From positions 2,518,001-2,582,000 of the forward strand of contig NZ_CP085442.1 of NCBI RefSeq assembly GCF_023824195.1: a stretch of 64,000 bases of DNA, given 5' to 3'. This stretch comes from Priestia megaterium (GTDB taxonomy: Bacteria; Bacillota; Bacilli; Bacillales; Bacillaceae_H). Shown one piece after another: positions 26,466 to 33,771 of this stretch (within the stretch, counting starts at the first letter, position 1; the number at the start of each line of letters is the position of its first letter). Both the position numbers and the translations under genes were made by a program. The notes below the pieces were generated by a model, which saw only the letters and a list, made by a program, of their open reading frames with translations, did no database searches and was not told the DNA's origin.

Positions 26466-26495
26466 TTGACAGTGAGAATGATTTTCAATTATTCT
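26466..26495 (+). promoter_or_regulatory. Promoter of the nitroreductase gene
   Basis: A perfect TTGACA (26466-26471) is followed after 18 bases by TATTCT (26490-26495). The Fur-like box lies in the spacer. Confidence 0.6.
26473..26487 (+). promoter_or_regulatory. Fur box overlapping the nitroreductase promoter
   Basis: TGAGAATGATTTTCA matches the Bacillus Fur 7-1-7 consensus TGATAAT-N-ATTATCA at 12 of 14 informative positions. It lies between the -35 and -10, where binding would block transcription under iron sufficiency. Confidence 0.7.
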
Positions 26496-26556
26496 ATATA
26501 TAAGATATATACATACCTATACTAATAAATTGAATGTAGAAAAGGAGACAGAAAGC

Positions 26557-27117
26557 ATGAGCGTATTAGATATTATTAAAGCCAGAAGAACGATTGGGGC
26601 TATGCAAGAGAAAGACGTATCAGAAGATGCTATCAACCTTATGTTAGAAGCAGGCACTTGGGCTCCTAACCATAAAAAGACAGAGCCTTGGAAATTCCGA
26701 GTGTTTACAGGGGATTCACGCGTTCGTTTAGGAGACGAAATGGAACGTATTATGAAACAAAAAACTGCTCATCTAAGTGAAGAAGAAGCGTTGAAAAAAA
26801 CAACAAAAGCTAAAAAAGGCCCGCTTCGTGCTCCTGTCATTATTGCTGTAGCAGTAAGTCCTTCTGGAAAAGTCCCAGAAATTGAAGAAATTTCTGCCGT
26901 AGCGACAAGCATACAAAATATGCTATTAGTAGCGGAAGAACAAGGTTTGGCTACAATTTGGAGAACCGGTGAAATTGTCTATCAGTCAGAACTGAATGAC
27001 TTTTTATCTTTAGAAGATGACGATAAGCTCTTAGGCTTAATTTACGTCGGTCATCCTAATAAAGAAGCTTCATCAAAACGCATTCCATATCAAGATAAAA
27101 CGATTTGGTATCGTTAA
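26557..27117 (+). CDS. Nitroreductase-family FMN oxidoreductase
   Basis: The ATG at 26557 follows AAAGGAGACAGA. The 186-residue protein has the family N-terminal ARRTIGAMQEKDVSEDAINLMLEAGTWAPNHKKTEPWKF, the central NMLLVAEEQGLATIWRTG, and the GLIYVGHPNKE end. It resembles small YdjA/YodC-type enzymes that use FMN and NAD(P)H. The Fur box suggests iron-responsive expression, possibly for ferric reduction or oxidative-stress use; that role is inferred. Confidence 0.88.
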   Translation: MSVLDIIKARRTIGAMQEKDVSEDAINLMLEAGTWAPNHKKTEPWKFRVFTGDSRVRLGDEMERIMKQKTAHLSEEEALKKTTKAKKGPLRAPVIIAVAVSPSGKVPEIEEISAVATSIQNMLLVAEEQGLATIWRTGEIVYQSELNDFLSLEDDDKLLGLIYVGHPNKEASSKRIPYQDKTIWYR

Positions 27118-27144
27118 AAGGTTATTCCTGTGTTTCTATAAATA

Positions 27145-27183
27145 AAAGGCAGCAGCTCATAAGTTGAGCTGCTGCCTTTTATT
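27145..27183. terminator. Terminator of the nitroreductase gene
   Basis: A 15-bp stem (AAAGGCAGCAGCTCA/TGAGCTGCTGCCTTT) with flanking A- and T-runs is bidirectional in form. Confidence 0.92.
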
Positions 27184-27283
27184 ATTTTTGAAAAGTGGCA
27201 TTAAGTTGCGCTTTTATTAGCTTACCTGTAGCAGTTCTTTTTAGTATCTTATGGGGAACTTCCCTGGTTTCCGTAACTACTAG
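27182..27283 (-). pseudogene. C-terminal remnant of an AMP-forming acyl-CoA synthetase
   Basis: On the minus strand 33 codons read TETREVPHKILKRTATGK then LIKAQLNATFQK and a stop. VPHKILKRTATGKL is the extreme C-terminal motif of adenylate-forming ligases, including the catalytic lysine (TGK). A stop codon lies just upstream, so the other roughly 450 residues are gone. The remnant ends in the nitroreductase terminator. Confidence 0.65.
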
Positions 27284-27310
27284 TCAAAACAAAAAAGGAA
27301 TTGTCTGTGT

Positions 27311-27388
27311 TCAGTCTTCTTTTCGAAGACCAAAATAATAGGTACGCGCCAAACCGAAGATAATGGGTGGCAAAAAAAAGACGATCAT
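27311..27388 (-). CDS. 25-codon ORF translationally coupled to the DoxX-like gene
   Basis: Its ATG overlaps the TGA of the DoxX-like gene (ATGA), and GGAAGGTG lies eight bases upstream. The peptide begins [20 protein letters not shown] and ends LRKED, one hydrophobic segment. It may be a genuine small membrane peptide or the surviving start of the gene that was lost next to the ligase remnant. Confidence 0.45.
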   Translation of the reverse strand: MIVFFLPPIIFGLARTYYFGLRKED

Positions 27389-27810
27389 TTAACGGTCACC
27401 TTCCTTTCGGATGATTGAACGTCTACTTTCTGCATTGGGGTAGCAGTGTTGACAAAGAAGATGCCTTTTAACTTTGAATATTCCATCAATACTAATAGCA
27501 AGCTCATCGCAAGCAGCGGAACACACACCACTTTGGCAGGAATGTTGAAACAATAGTTAAGGACGGTGATGTTGGCAATAATGGGGAGAAAAATAATGTT
27601 CCCTAGTGTTGCGGTACGCGGAATCACCAATAACAATGCAGCTAATAATTCGCCAGCGGCAATAAAATAGTTGTAGAAATCAGAATACCCAAAGAAATAC
27701 CACGCCAGTTTCATCGCAGAATCTTTTGTTGAATCGAACACGAAATCGCCTGTTATAAATTGTCCTGGGTAGATTTTGGCCATTCCATAAATAAGAAACG
27801 TAATGGCCAT
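27385..27810 (-). CDS. DoxX-like small membrane protein
   Basis: This 141-residue protein has four hydrophobic helices; [14 protein letters not shown] near the start matches the DoxX signature. AAGGTGG lies three bases before the ATG, which is tight. Upstream in-frame codons ([12 protein letters not shown]) would extend the first helix, so the true start could be a non-standard codon upstream. It follows the DCC-family gene by 52 bases and probably forms an operon with it, perhaps a thiol-redox module. Confidence 0.7.
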   Translation of the reverse strand: MAITFLIYGMAKIYPGQFITGDFVFDSTKDSAMKLAWYFFGYSDFYNYFIAAGELLAALLLVIPRTATLGNIIFLPIIANITVLNYCFNIPAKVVCVPLLAMSLLLVLMEYSKLKGIFFVNTATPMQKVDVQSSERKVTVK

Positions 27811-27862
27811 GGTCCACCTTAGGGTCGCAAGAATACTTAAACGAAATTTCTCTTTTGTATGC

Positions 27863-28276
27863 TTAGTCTAAAAATCGCATTTTAGTTTCAGGGGTTGGCA
27901 ACATGCATGACGTTTGTTTTCCAAACCACTTATACCGATTACGTGCAATGAAGTGATAGAGTGGGTTTCGAATGAATGCGGGAACAACTCGGAAACACGC
28001 CATCAGTTGAATGGGTCCGCGAAGCTGGCGGACAATATGTAGGATAGCCGTAGACTCTGTGTAAAGGTTCCCGTTCATAAGAAGAATGACCGATTGAAGT
28101 GGTGGATGCTCATAGTTATGCTGACTCAGCAAGGTTCCCGCAGTATCGGATTGAAGCGATGCAAAACGAAACAGAGCACGCGAATCCCGCTTGATGACAA
28201 ATTGAACCCATTGGTTGCAGAGATTGCAAACACCATCAAATAGAATAATAGGGTGGTGTGATGGGTTTGGGGACAT
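27863..28276 (-). CDS. DCC-family thiol-disulfide oxidoreductase (DUF393)
   Basis: This 137-residue protein has the hallmark D-G-V-C-N-L-C motif (residues 14-20) after ILFD. It then has RFASLQSD and the family C-terminal [14 protein letters not shown]. It resembles B. subtilis YuxK. The CxxC suggests disulfide exchange. GGAAGGTGAG precedes the ATG. It is the first gene of a two- or three-gene transcript with the DoxX-like protein. Confidence 0.88.
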   Translation of the reverse strand: MSPNPSHHPIILFDGVCNLCNQWVQFVIKRDSRALFRFASLQSDTAGTLLSQHNYEHPPLQSVILLMNGNLYTESTAILHIVRQLRGPIQLMACFRVVPAFIRNPLYHFIARNRYKWFGKQTSCMLPTPETKMRFLD

Positions 28277-28838
28277 GACTTCTCACCTTCCTTTTTTATG
28301 AATATTTACTAAAATAAGTATAATAGTTTACGTATTGGACTACAAGGCATAAGGTTAAATATGGGAATATTTTACGTGAGTTCAAGTTAATTAAAAGAAG
28401 AAAACAGAGTCAAATATGACTCTGTTTTTGTTTAACTTTGAATGTAGCGGCTTATCTAATAAGCTTCTACATTTTTGTGTTTCTTATAAATAATTAAAAT
28501 TTTTTGCCTATTTTTCATAAAATGTAAAACTATTCCTATTTTGAAACGTAGTAAAATAAAAATGTGATAATTTGTTAATATAAAAATTGAAGAAGATTAC
28601 GCGTTTGGTAAACCTCTTTAGCTCCAAAAACGTATCCTTCCTATAAAGTTTTGGAGTTTGGTGGGATTAACAAAAAGTGCTTGTGTATTTAAATATCCAA
28701 GCACTTTTTTGTATGAATTATTTTAACTAGAAAGATTAATTATGTGGCAGATACCTAAAATTTACAAAAAAGTGTAATTATTATAAAATTTAGTTAGGTG
28801 TACTTTAAAAAGAAGTGATTTCTATAGGGGGGGATAGT
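28277..28838. other. Gene-free spacer with three terminator-like hairpins
   Basis: No frame with a credible ribosome binding site is visible. Three hairpins occur: 28402-28432 (AAACAGAGTC/GACTCTGTTT with T-tail), 28441-28477 (AATGTAG/CTACATT outer arms with inner CTTA/TAAG and ATTTTTG tail), and 28673-28710 (AAAAGTGCTTG/CAAGCACTTTT with T-tail). Three terminators with no genes between them suggest lost genes or unseen short RNAs. Confidence 0.6.
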
Positions 28839-29252
28839 ATGAGTTTAAAAGAGAGAGCAACTAAAGAGTTCAAAGAAAAGATAGATAGCGACGAAGAAAT
28901 TAGAGAATCTATTTTAACTTACTATGAATGTGAAAGTGGGTTTTCGGGACTTGTAGGTGTACCAAATGGGAATTCTGTACCTATTAGAGGAGTTTTAGCT
29001 TATACAGAAAAAAGCCTACTTTTTTACGGAGAAGTTTTCTCTAAGCTGCCTATTGTATTACATATCCCATTCAATAAAATCAGAGAAATAAAAACAGGAA
29101 AGCAAATCCTTACAATTTTCAAATCAACTCTTACGATGGTTGTTGTTCATAATGATCAAGAAGTTTTCTCTACACGGGGAAACAAGGAAGACTTTTCTAG
29201 GTTAAAGTCGTTTTTTGAAAATGTAAATGAAGAAGTATTTCTTGCTAAATAG
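28839..29252 (+). CDS. PH-domain-like (YokE/bPH type) hypothetical protein
   Basis: The ATG at 28839 is preceded by GGGGGGGATAG. The 137-residue soluble protein has a helical N-terminus (MSLKERATKEFKEKIDSDEEI) followed by strands typical of a bacterial PH/GRAM-like fold: GVLAYTEKSLLFYGE, LHIPFNKIREIKTGK, TLTMVVVHND. It heads a run of small membrane-protein genes. Function unknown. Confidence 0.7.
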   Translation: MSLKERATKEFKEKIDSDEEIRESILTYYECESGFSGLVGVPNGNSVPIRGVLAYTEKSLLFYGEVFSKLPIVLHIPFNKIREIKTGKQILTIFKSTLTMVVVHNDQEVFSTRGNKEDFSRLKSFFENVNEEVFLAK

Positions 29253-29260
29253 GTAGTACT

Positions 29261-29296
29261 AAGATAAGCCTAGACTTAAAAATTAGGCTTATCTTG
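29261..29296. repeat. Inverted repeat after the PH-like gene
   Basis: 12-bp arms (AAGATAAGCCTA/TAGGCTTATCTT) without a clear T-run. It may be a weak terminator or an mRNA stabiliser. Confidence 0.55.
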
Positions 29297-29406
29297 GTAT
29301 GGCGTTCGCTAATAACGTACTTTTAAGAAAGAATTTGGTTGTGTATATAGAAAATACGTTAGACGTTATGTGGGATGCTGTTTCAGTTCAGAGAGAGGTG
29401 GTAATT

Positions 29407-29586
29407 ATGCGTAAAAGAGATAAAGGGTTTTGGGTAGCTTACCTTGTGTTTGCAATTATTATGCTATTAATCTACAAATATATACCAGCTGAAAACGGGT
29501 TTCTCGTTATTGTTTTATTTCCTCTAATTTATTGGTTCATCTACGAATTTATATTAAGACCTAAGAAAAGAAGAAGCAATGATTAA
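29407..29586 (+). CDS. Small membrane protein, 59 residues
   Basis: The ATG at 29407 follows GAGGTGG. The upstream extension of the frame to 29299 has no ribosome binding site. The product has a basic start (MRKRDKGFW), two hydrophobic helices and a basic end (RPKKRRSND). No family recognised. Confidence 0.65.
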   Translation: MRKRDKGFWVAYLVFAIIMLLIYKYIPAENGFLVIVLFPLIYWFIYEFILRPKKRRSND

Positions 29587-29621
29587 ATTAAAGAGAACAT
29601 GGTTAAGAAGGAGCGATTTGC

Positions 29622-29813
29622 TTGTTTTGGAATTATCTTAACATGTCAACAGGACTTATAATAGCTTTAGCAAAAATTTTTAATTCTGCATTCCAAGGGA
29701 GTATGCGCTGGGTTATGGTTGGGTGTGGTTTGTTGATTTTTATGTACAATTTAATAATAACTTTCAATCAAAAACAAAATGAAGCGGCTAATCAAAATAA
29801 AGAAAAGAACTAA
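29622..29813 (+). CDS. Small membrane protein, 63 residues, TTG start
   Basis: AAGAAGGAGCGAT lies eight bases before a TTG opening LFWNYLNMSTGLIIALAKIF; a second hydrophobic helix follows and the tail is polar (NQKQNEAANQNKEKN). No ATG alternative with a ribosome binding site is present. Confidence 0.6.
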   Translation: MFWNYLNMSTGLIIALAKIFNSAFQGSMRWVMVGCGLLIFMYNLIITFNQKQNEAANQNKEKN

Positions 29814-29887
29814 CTAAATGCCTCTTGGAGTACAAGTTCATTTCAAACGAAATTTAGTTAAGAAGCATATTAAGTACGGAGTGGATA

Positions 29888-30199
29888 TTGTTGAGTAAAA
29901 TTATTAAATTTCTTTTAGGTTCCTTTGCTATTGTCATTGTTTTAATGATTATTGTATTTATTAATTGGGAGTATATATTTGGTGATAGTCGCCCAATAGC
30001 AAACGCCAAAGCGATATATCAACTCGAATTTAAAGATAAAGATATAGCAGAGACATCAGATGTAGATAATAAGATCTTATATGTAGTTCCTAAAGGAGAC
30101 TTAGATACATACATTAAAATGATGCGTAAAAGTGGATACAAACTGTCGGAGAAAGATTTAGAACATAATACATTAACATTTAAAAAAGGGAACATTTAG
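29888..30199 (+). CDS. Signal-anchored hypothetical protein, about 103 residues
   Basis: Two consecutive TTG codons follow GGAGTGG; the second (29891) has the better spacing. An N-terminal hydrophobic anchor (LGSFAIVIVLMIIVFINW) precedes an external domain of about 70 residues rich in Lys/Asp (KDIAETSDVDNKILYVVPKGDLDTY). No cysteines or known motif. Confidence 0.65.
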   Translation: MLSKIIKFLLGSFAIVIVLMIIVFINWEYIFGDSRPIANAKAIYQLEFKDKDIAETSDVDNKILYVVPKGDLDTYIKMMRKSGYKLSEKDLEHNTLTFKKGNI

Positions 30200-30248
30200 C
30201 TTCTAGATTCTATATAAGTAAAAGGGCTATCGAGATAGAAAGGAAGAG

Positions 30249-30425
30249 ATTGAAATAAAAATTAAAAAAACAAAGTTATTAAACATATTAGGACTTTTAT
30301 TAATAATGAGCGCTACGCTTTATCCAGCTGGCTACATAAAATCACTTTATACTTTTATAGCACTATATGCTGTAGGTATGACTTTAATTTTAACTGTAGG
30401 AATTGTATCTAGAAAAAGGCGTTAA
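30249..30425 (+). CDS. Small membrane protein lacking a standard start codon
   Basis: A 58-codon frame after AAAGGAAGAG encodes EIKIKKTKLLNILGLLLIMS, a PAGYIK turn, a second hydrophobic helix and SRKRR. No ATG, GTG or TTG is in frame near the ribosome binding site. ATT (30249) or ATA (30255) would have to serve. Alternatively, one missing A would restore a TTG (30250) into frame. It is either a non-canonical start or a frameshifted gene. Confidence 0.45.
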   Translation: MEIKIKKTKLLNILGLLLIMSATLYPAGYIKSLYTFIALYAVGMTLILTVGIVSRKRR

Positions 30426-30521
30426 TTGTTTTAGGGAGTTTAAAGTACTTAAATTTACTTTCTTTTATAAGTGACGTAACGAAGATTCTGGAGTGAAAAT
30501 TTTATAAGAAAGAGGGAAGTA

Positions 30522-30851
30522 ATGGACGTTCAAAAGGTAGCAAACTTATTTTTGATTTTTGTCTTAATTGCAGCAGGCATTTCATTGGTAATTGGCTTTG
30601 TTGTTGCTGTGAGAAGTACAAACTATAAGAAGGGATATATAAGTACTTTTATATCCAGTGTTTTCTTTTTAATACTTATTGTGAGCTGGTATGATAAAGC
30701 ATCTTCAAACGTTTTTATGGGGACAATACCTTGGATTTTAAATGTTATTGCCGTCATTATTGTGTTACCACTGTACTTGTTAGTTGCTCGCTTTATATTT
30801 AAAAAGGTTACGAAAGGACAAAAAGGAACAAAGGAAAAGATTATTGGTTAA
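30522..30851 (+). CDS. Three-helix membrane protein, 109 residues
   Basis: GAGGGAAGTA precedes the ATG. Three hydrophobic segments (about 8-30, 40-57, 68-92) are followed by a lysine-rich tail (KKVTKGQKGTKEKIIG). No family recognised. It is the last of the run of small membrane genes starting at 28839. Confidence 0.7.
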   Translation: MDVQKVANLFLIFVLIAAGISLVIGFVVAVRSTNYKKGYISTFISSVFFLILIVSWYDKASSNVFMGTIPWILNVIAVIIVLPLYLLVARFIFKKVTKGQKGTKEKIIG

Positions 30852-30980
30852 ATTACTTTCTTTCATCGTTTTTTCTAATCTTCACGATTTTAAATAAATG
30901 AAGATACACAAAAATTTTTTTTATCAATATCCTGTTAGAGAAAGTGATTGATATCATTTTCTGTAAAGGAGAGAACGTCT

Positions 30981-31796
30981 ATGATTAAAGTTAACCAACA
31001 AATTGTGAAAATAAGTGATCTAAATAATAGTTCGTTAACGAAAGAAAAAGCAGACATTTTAAAACAGATGGATGCCTATAGGGAAGTGTATGAGTATGCT
31101 ACATTTGACCAGCTTGATTTTGATGTATCTGTTAAATTACAAATTATTGAATCGTCTGTGTTGCTGCGCAAAAGCGGCGCCAGGTTTGCTACATTTGCAC
31201 GTTCTAGGTGTAACGAAAAGTATTGGAAACGAACCGATAACGGAGGATTTCAGCTACTGCCTACCGTTTCTCCTCATCAGGCCATCGATGATATTTTTTA
31301 CAACGGACACGAATATGCGTTTGAGTGCGCGACGGCTGTTATCATCATCTTTTACAAAGCTGTATTAAATAATATTGGAAAAGCAAACTTTAACAGGCTT
31401 TTTGCTGATCTTTACTTACACGATTGGCAATACGATGAAGATCTTGAGCTCCATGGTTATAAAGGATCTGACTACTTGCCCGGAGACTGTGCGTATTTTA
31501 AAAACCCTGATTATAACCCTGATACTCCCCAGTGGAAAGGTGAAAACACAATCGTATTAGATGAAACTCTATATTTTGGTCATGGAATTGGAATTACGAC
31601 GCGGGAAAGAATTATTGAAGTGTTAGATTTAAAGAGAAAAGACGACGCAAAGCAATCAGCTTACCTGTCAGATGAAATTGTCAGGCTTCACACCGCTCAC
31701 CTCAGTTATTTTGCAGTTAGATACGAACCTGTTGTTTGGTACGACAGAAACAGCGCTATTATTTCCACTATTGGGTCGATTACGTATGTAGCTTGA
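30981..31796 (+). CDS. tgl: Protein-glutamine gamma-glutamyltransferase (spore coat transglutaminase)
   Basis: The ATG at 30981 follows AAAGGAGAGAA. The product has 271 residues, somewhat longer than B. subtilis Tgl. The catalytic cysteine in YAFECATAV falls at residue 116, the same position as in B. subtilis. Conserved ANFNRLFADLYLHDW, GDCAYFKNPD and ENTIVL blocks follow. Tgl cross-links coat proteins such as GerQ during late sporulation. A sigma-K promoter would be expected, but I see only a weak candidate (GATATCATT, about 40 bases upstream). Confidence 0.95.
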   Translation: MIKVNQQIVKISDLNNSSLTKEKADILKQMDAYREVYEYATFDQLDFDVSVKLQIIESSVLLRKSGARFATFARSRCNEKYWKRTDNGGFQLLPTVSPHQAIDDIFYNGHEYAFECATAVIIIFYKAVLNNIGKANFNRLFADLYLHDWQYDEDLELHGYKGSDYLPGDCAYFKNPDYNPDTPQWKGENTIVLDETLYFGHGIGITTRERIIEVLDLKRKDDAKQSAYLSDEIVRLHTAHLSYFAVRYEPVVWYDRNSAIISTIGSITYVA

Positions 31797-31798
31797 TT

Positions 31799-31829
31799 GA
31801 TCAAAGTTTGATACTTTGGTCTTTTTTTA
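31799..31829 (+). terminator. Terminator of tgl
   Basis: An 8-bp stem (GATCAAAG/CTTTGGTC, one G-T pair) is followed by a seven-T run. Confidence 0.85.
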
Positions 31830-31945
31830 TAAAAAGGAAAGAATTACATGAAGGTAAATTTGAGAATTCAAAAGGATTTTATGTATAAAAGAAGAATCCA
31901 TTTAATACACAGGTCTTAAAACTAAAAGGAAAGGAGGAGATTACC

Positions 31946-32074
31946 ATTAAAAATCGTGATAAAAGACGCAAGAGAAAACGCGGCGCATTAAAAGATTATC
32001 TAAAAAATAAGCTTGGTCAGCTAAAACCGAAGCCAAACAAAGGACCTGTCTCAAATTTGAAGTCTTCTGCTTAA
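31946..32074 (+). CDS. Very basic 42-residue protein with an ATT start
   Basis: AAAGGAGGAG lies eight bases before ATT at 31946. No ATG, GTG or TTG occurs in the frame back to the previous stop (31886). The product reads KNRDKRRKRKRGALKDYL then KNKLGQLKPKPNKGP and ends NLKSSA. A GC-rich terminator begins at the stop. A perfect ribosome binding site, protein-like composition and own terminator support a real gene. Lys/Arg content near 40 percent and the position after tgl hint at a spore role, which is inferred only. Confidence 0.6.
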   Translation: MKNRDKRRKRKRGALKDYLKNKLGQLKPKPNKGPVSNLKSSA

Positions 32075-32114
32075 AACATCCCCCTAGTTTTTATATAGGG
32101 GGATGTTTCTTTTG
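32075..32114 (+). terminator. Terminator of the basic 42-residue gene
   Basis: An 11-bp stem (AACATCCCCCT/AGGGGGATGTT) is followed by TCTTTTG. Confidence 0.85.
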
Positions 32115-32237
32115 AATTTTCTTTTCTTTTCTTTTATTTTAAGGTTTAAATGTTATGAGTGGCATTTAAGGATTAATTTGTGCACAATAGACATTGAATA
32201 GTTTATCTAATACGACAACGTAAGGAGAGATTAGACG

Positions 32238-32711
32238 ATGGAAAATATGATTTTAAAACATATGGACGTTGTAAGAGGAATTACGATTAGTATCCTCGAA
32301 AAAACAACAGAAGAGGCAGCGGACATCACACCAAAAGGATTCAACAACAATATCCGCTGGAATCTTGGACATATTGCCTTTATTCAAGAAAAACTTGTGT
32401 TTGGCTTAGCTGGTGAACCGATGCACACGCCCGAGAGTTATGAAAGATTTTTCGGCGCAGGAACAAAACCTGCCGATTGGACGGAGGCTGCTCCTTCTCT
32501 TGAAGAAATTGCGAATGTGTTAAGAGACCAAGCGCACCGTATTAAAGAGTTCATGCCCCAGCAGTTTGATAAGCAGTTAATCACACCTTTTACAAACAAA
32601 GCCGGTATCAACTTTACAACAGTTGGCGAAACGTTTTTATTCAGCTTCTATCACGAAGCGATGCATGTAGAAACGATTAAGCAAATTGGGAAAGCAGCAG
32701 CTGCACAATAA
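32238..32711 (+). CDS. DinB-family protein
   Basis: This 157-residue four-helix-bundle protein has the three metal-binding histidine positions of the DinB/YfiT family: the first in WNLGHIAFIQEKLV (about 46) and the others in SFYHEAMHVETIKQI near the C-terminus. The family includes bacillithiol S-transferases and other thiol-dependent enzymes; the substrate here is unknown. AAGGAGAGA precedes the ATG. Monocistronic. Confidence 0.88.
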   Translation: MENMILKHMDVVRGITISILEKTTEEAADITPKGFNNNIRWNLGHIAFIQEKLVFGLAGEPMHTPESYERFFGAGTKPADWTEAAPSLEEIANVLRDQAHRIKEFMPQQFDKQLITPFTNKAGINFTTVGETFLFSFYHEAMHVETIKQIGKAAAAQ

Positions 32712-32844
32712 GAAAATAAAAAAGAATAAATCACATATTCTTTATAACTATTTTACATAGCGTCTATGCATATACTGATCTATACAGCGCATAAGATGTA
32801 ACATGAGCTGCTTTTCCTAATGCAGTTCGCAAGGAGGTGACAAC

Positions 32845-33060
32845 GTGAAATTTCTTTCAGGTTTAACGACTCTTCTTGTGATTTTAGGCGGTTTAAATTG
32901 GTTAGCTGTAGCATTAGGCGTGAATGTAGTAGAAGAGCTATTTGGCTCTTGGGATTGGTTAGTAACAACGATTTATTGGTTAGTTGGCCTGTCTGCTCTT
33001 TATCAAATTTTTGATAAGTTTTTCGGAACGGGAGCGAGTGTCAAAAGCAAAGCGCTATAA
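32845..33060 (+). CDS. DUF378 (YuzA-like) membrane protein
   Basis: AAGGAGGTGACAAC precedes a GTG start. The 71-residue product has two hydrophobic helices with the family motif LGGLNWLAVALGVNVVEELFG and LVGLSALYQIFDKFF. Function unknown. Confidence 0.88.
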   Translation: MKFLSGLTTLLVILGGLNWLAVALGVNVVEELFGSWDWLVTTIYWLVGLSALYQIFDKFFGTGASVKSKAL

Positions 33061-33086
33061 TAAATATTATTTTTTATTATCTCTTT

Positions 33087-33120
33087 AGGGAGTTTGAATG
33101 TATATTCAAACTCCCTTTTT
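33087..33120 (+). terminator. Terminator of the DUF378 gene
   Basis: A 13-bp stem (AGGGAGTTTGAAT/ATTCAAACTCCCT) is followed by TTTTTC. Confidence 0.9.
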
Positions 33121-33193
33121 CATGGATAAAAGACGTGACATCTTTACAAAATACGGTAAAATAAGGTAATAACTAAAAAGTGGGAGGAATGGG

Positions 33194-33379
33194 ATGGAGC
33201 TTTGGGGTGTAGTACCTATCTTAGTGTTTGGAGTTCTTTATATAGGAATGATTGCTGGTATTATAGCTGTTATCGTTATTGTGTTAAAGCGGATGAAAGA
33301 GAGAAATCAATATTTACGTGAAATACGGGATGAACTGAGAAATCAAAACAGGGCAACTATAGCAGAAAATAAGAAATAG
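33194..33379 (+). CDS. Small membrane-anchored protein, 61 residues
   Basis: GTGGGAGGAATGGG precedes the ATG. One long hydrophobic segment (VPILVFGVLYIGMIAGIIAVIVIVL) is followed by a charged helical tail (KRMKERNQYLREIRDELRNQN). No family recognised. It lies 15 bases before a broken membrane gene, probably the same transcript. Confidence 0.65.
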   Translation: MELWGVVPILVFGVLYIGMIAGIIAVIVIVLKRMKERNQYLREIRDELRNQNRATIAENKK

Positions 33380-33394
33380 AAGAGGGTTTGATAG

Positions 33395-33671
33395 ATGAAG
33401 AAAAGTGTACTTCCTATATTTTTTATCGTAAATCTTTTTTTATTTACTGTTTATTATTTAATCAAGGATACATCTTTCAGCTAAAGAATCTACCTTACAT
33501 ATGGGCTATTTATTTACTTCTTGGCACCTTTTTAGCTTTTTATTATATGCTGCGATACAAACAAAAAAAGACGGACAGGTGTTGCTTTCAATCGGCATTT
33601 TAACTACAAGCATTAGTTCACTTGGCTGTGTAGGTTTCTTTTATTTCTTTTATCATGCGATGGGCGGATAA
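33395..33671 (+). pseudogene. Membrane-protein gene broken by two frameshifts
   Basis: An ATG nine bases after GAGGG opens MKKSVLPIFFIVNLFLFTVY (frame A, stops at 33482). Frame B then continues LKNLPYIWAIYLLLGTFLAF, YYMLRYKQ. After an AAAAAAA run (33563-33569), frame C gives DGQVLLSIGILTTSISSLG and ends HAMGG at 33671. Joined, they form one roughly 85-residue protein with three membrane helices. Both shifts go the same way, and one sits in a homopolymer. Confidence 0.6.
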
Positions 33672-33685
33672 GAAAGAGCACCACA

Positions 33686-33717
33686 AGCAGGGACTTCAGT
33701 GAAAGTCTCTGCTTTTT
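33686..33717 (+). terminator. Terminator of the broken membrane gene
   Basis: The stem AGCAGGGACTT/AAGTCTCTGCT is followed by TTTTTAT. Confidence 0.85.
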
Positions 33718-33771
33718 ATATTTAGATCTATTGTATAATAGAAAAAAAGAAATGAATGCAGGAGGGGAACT

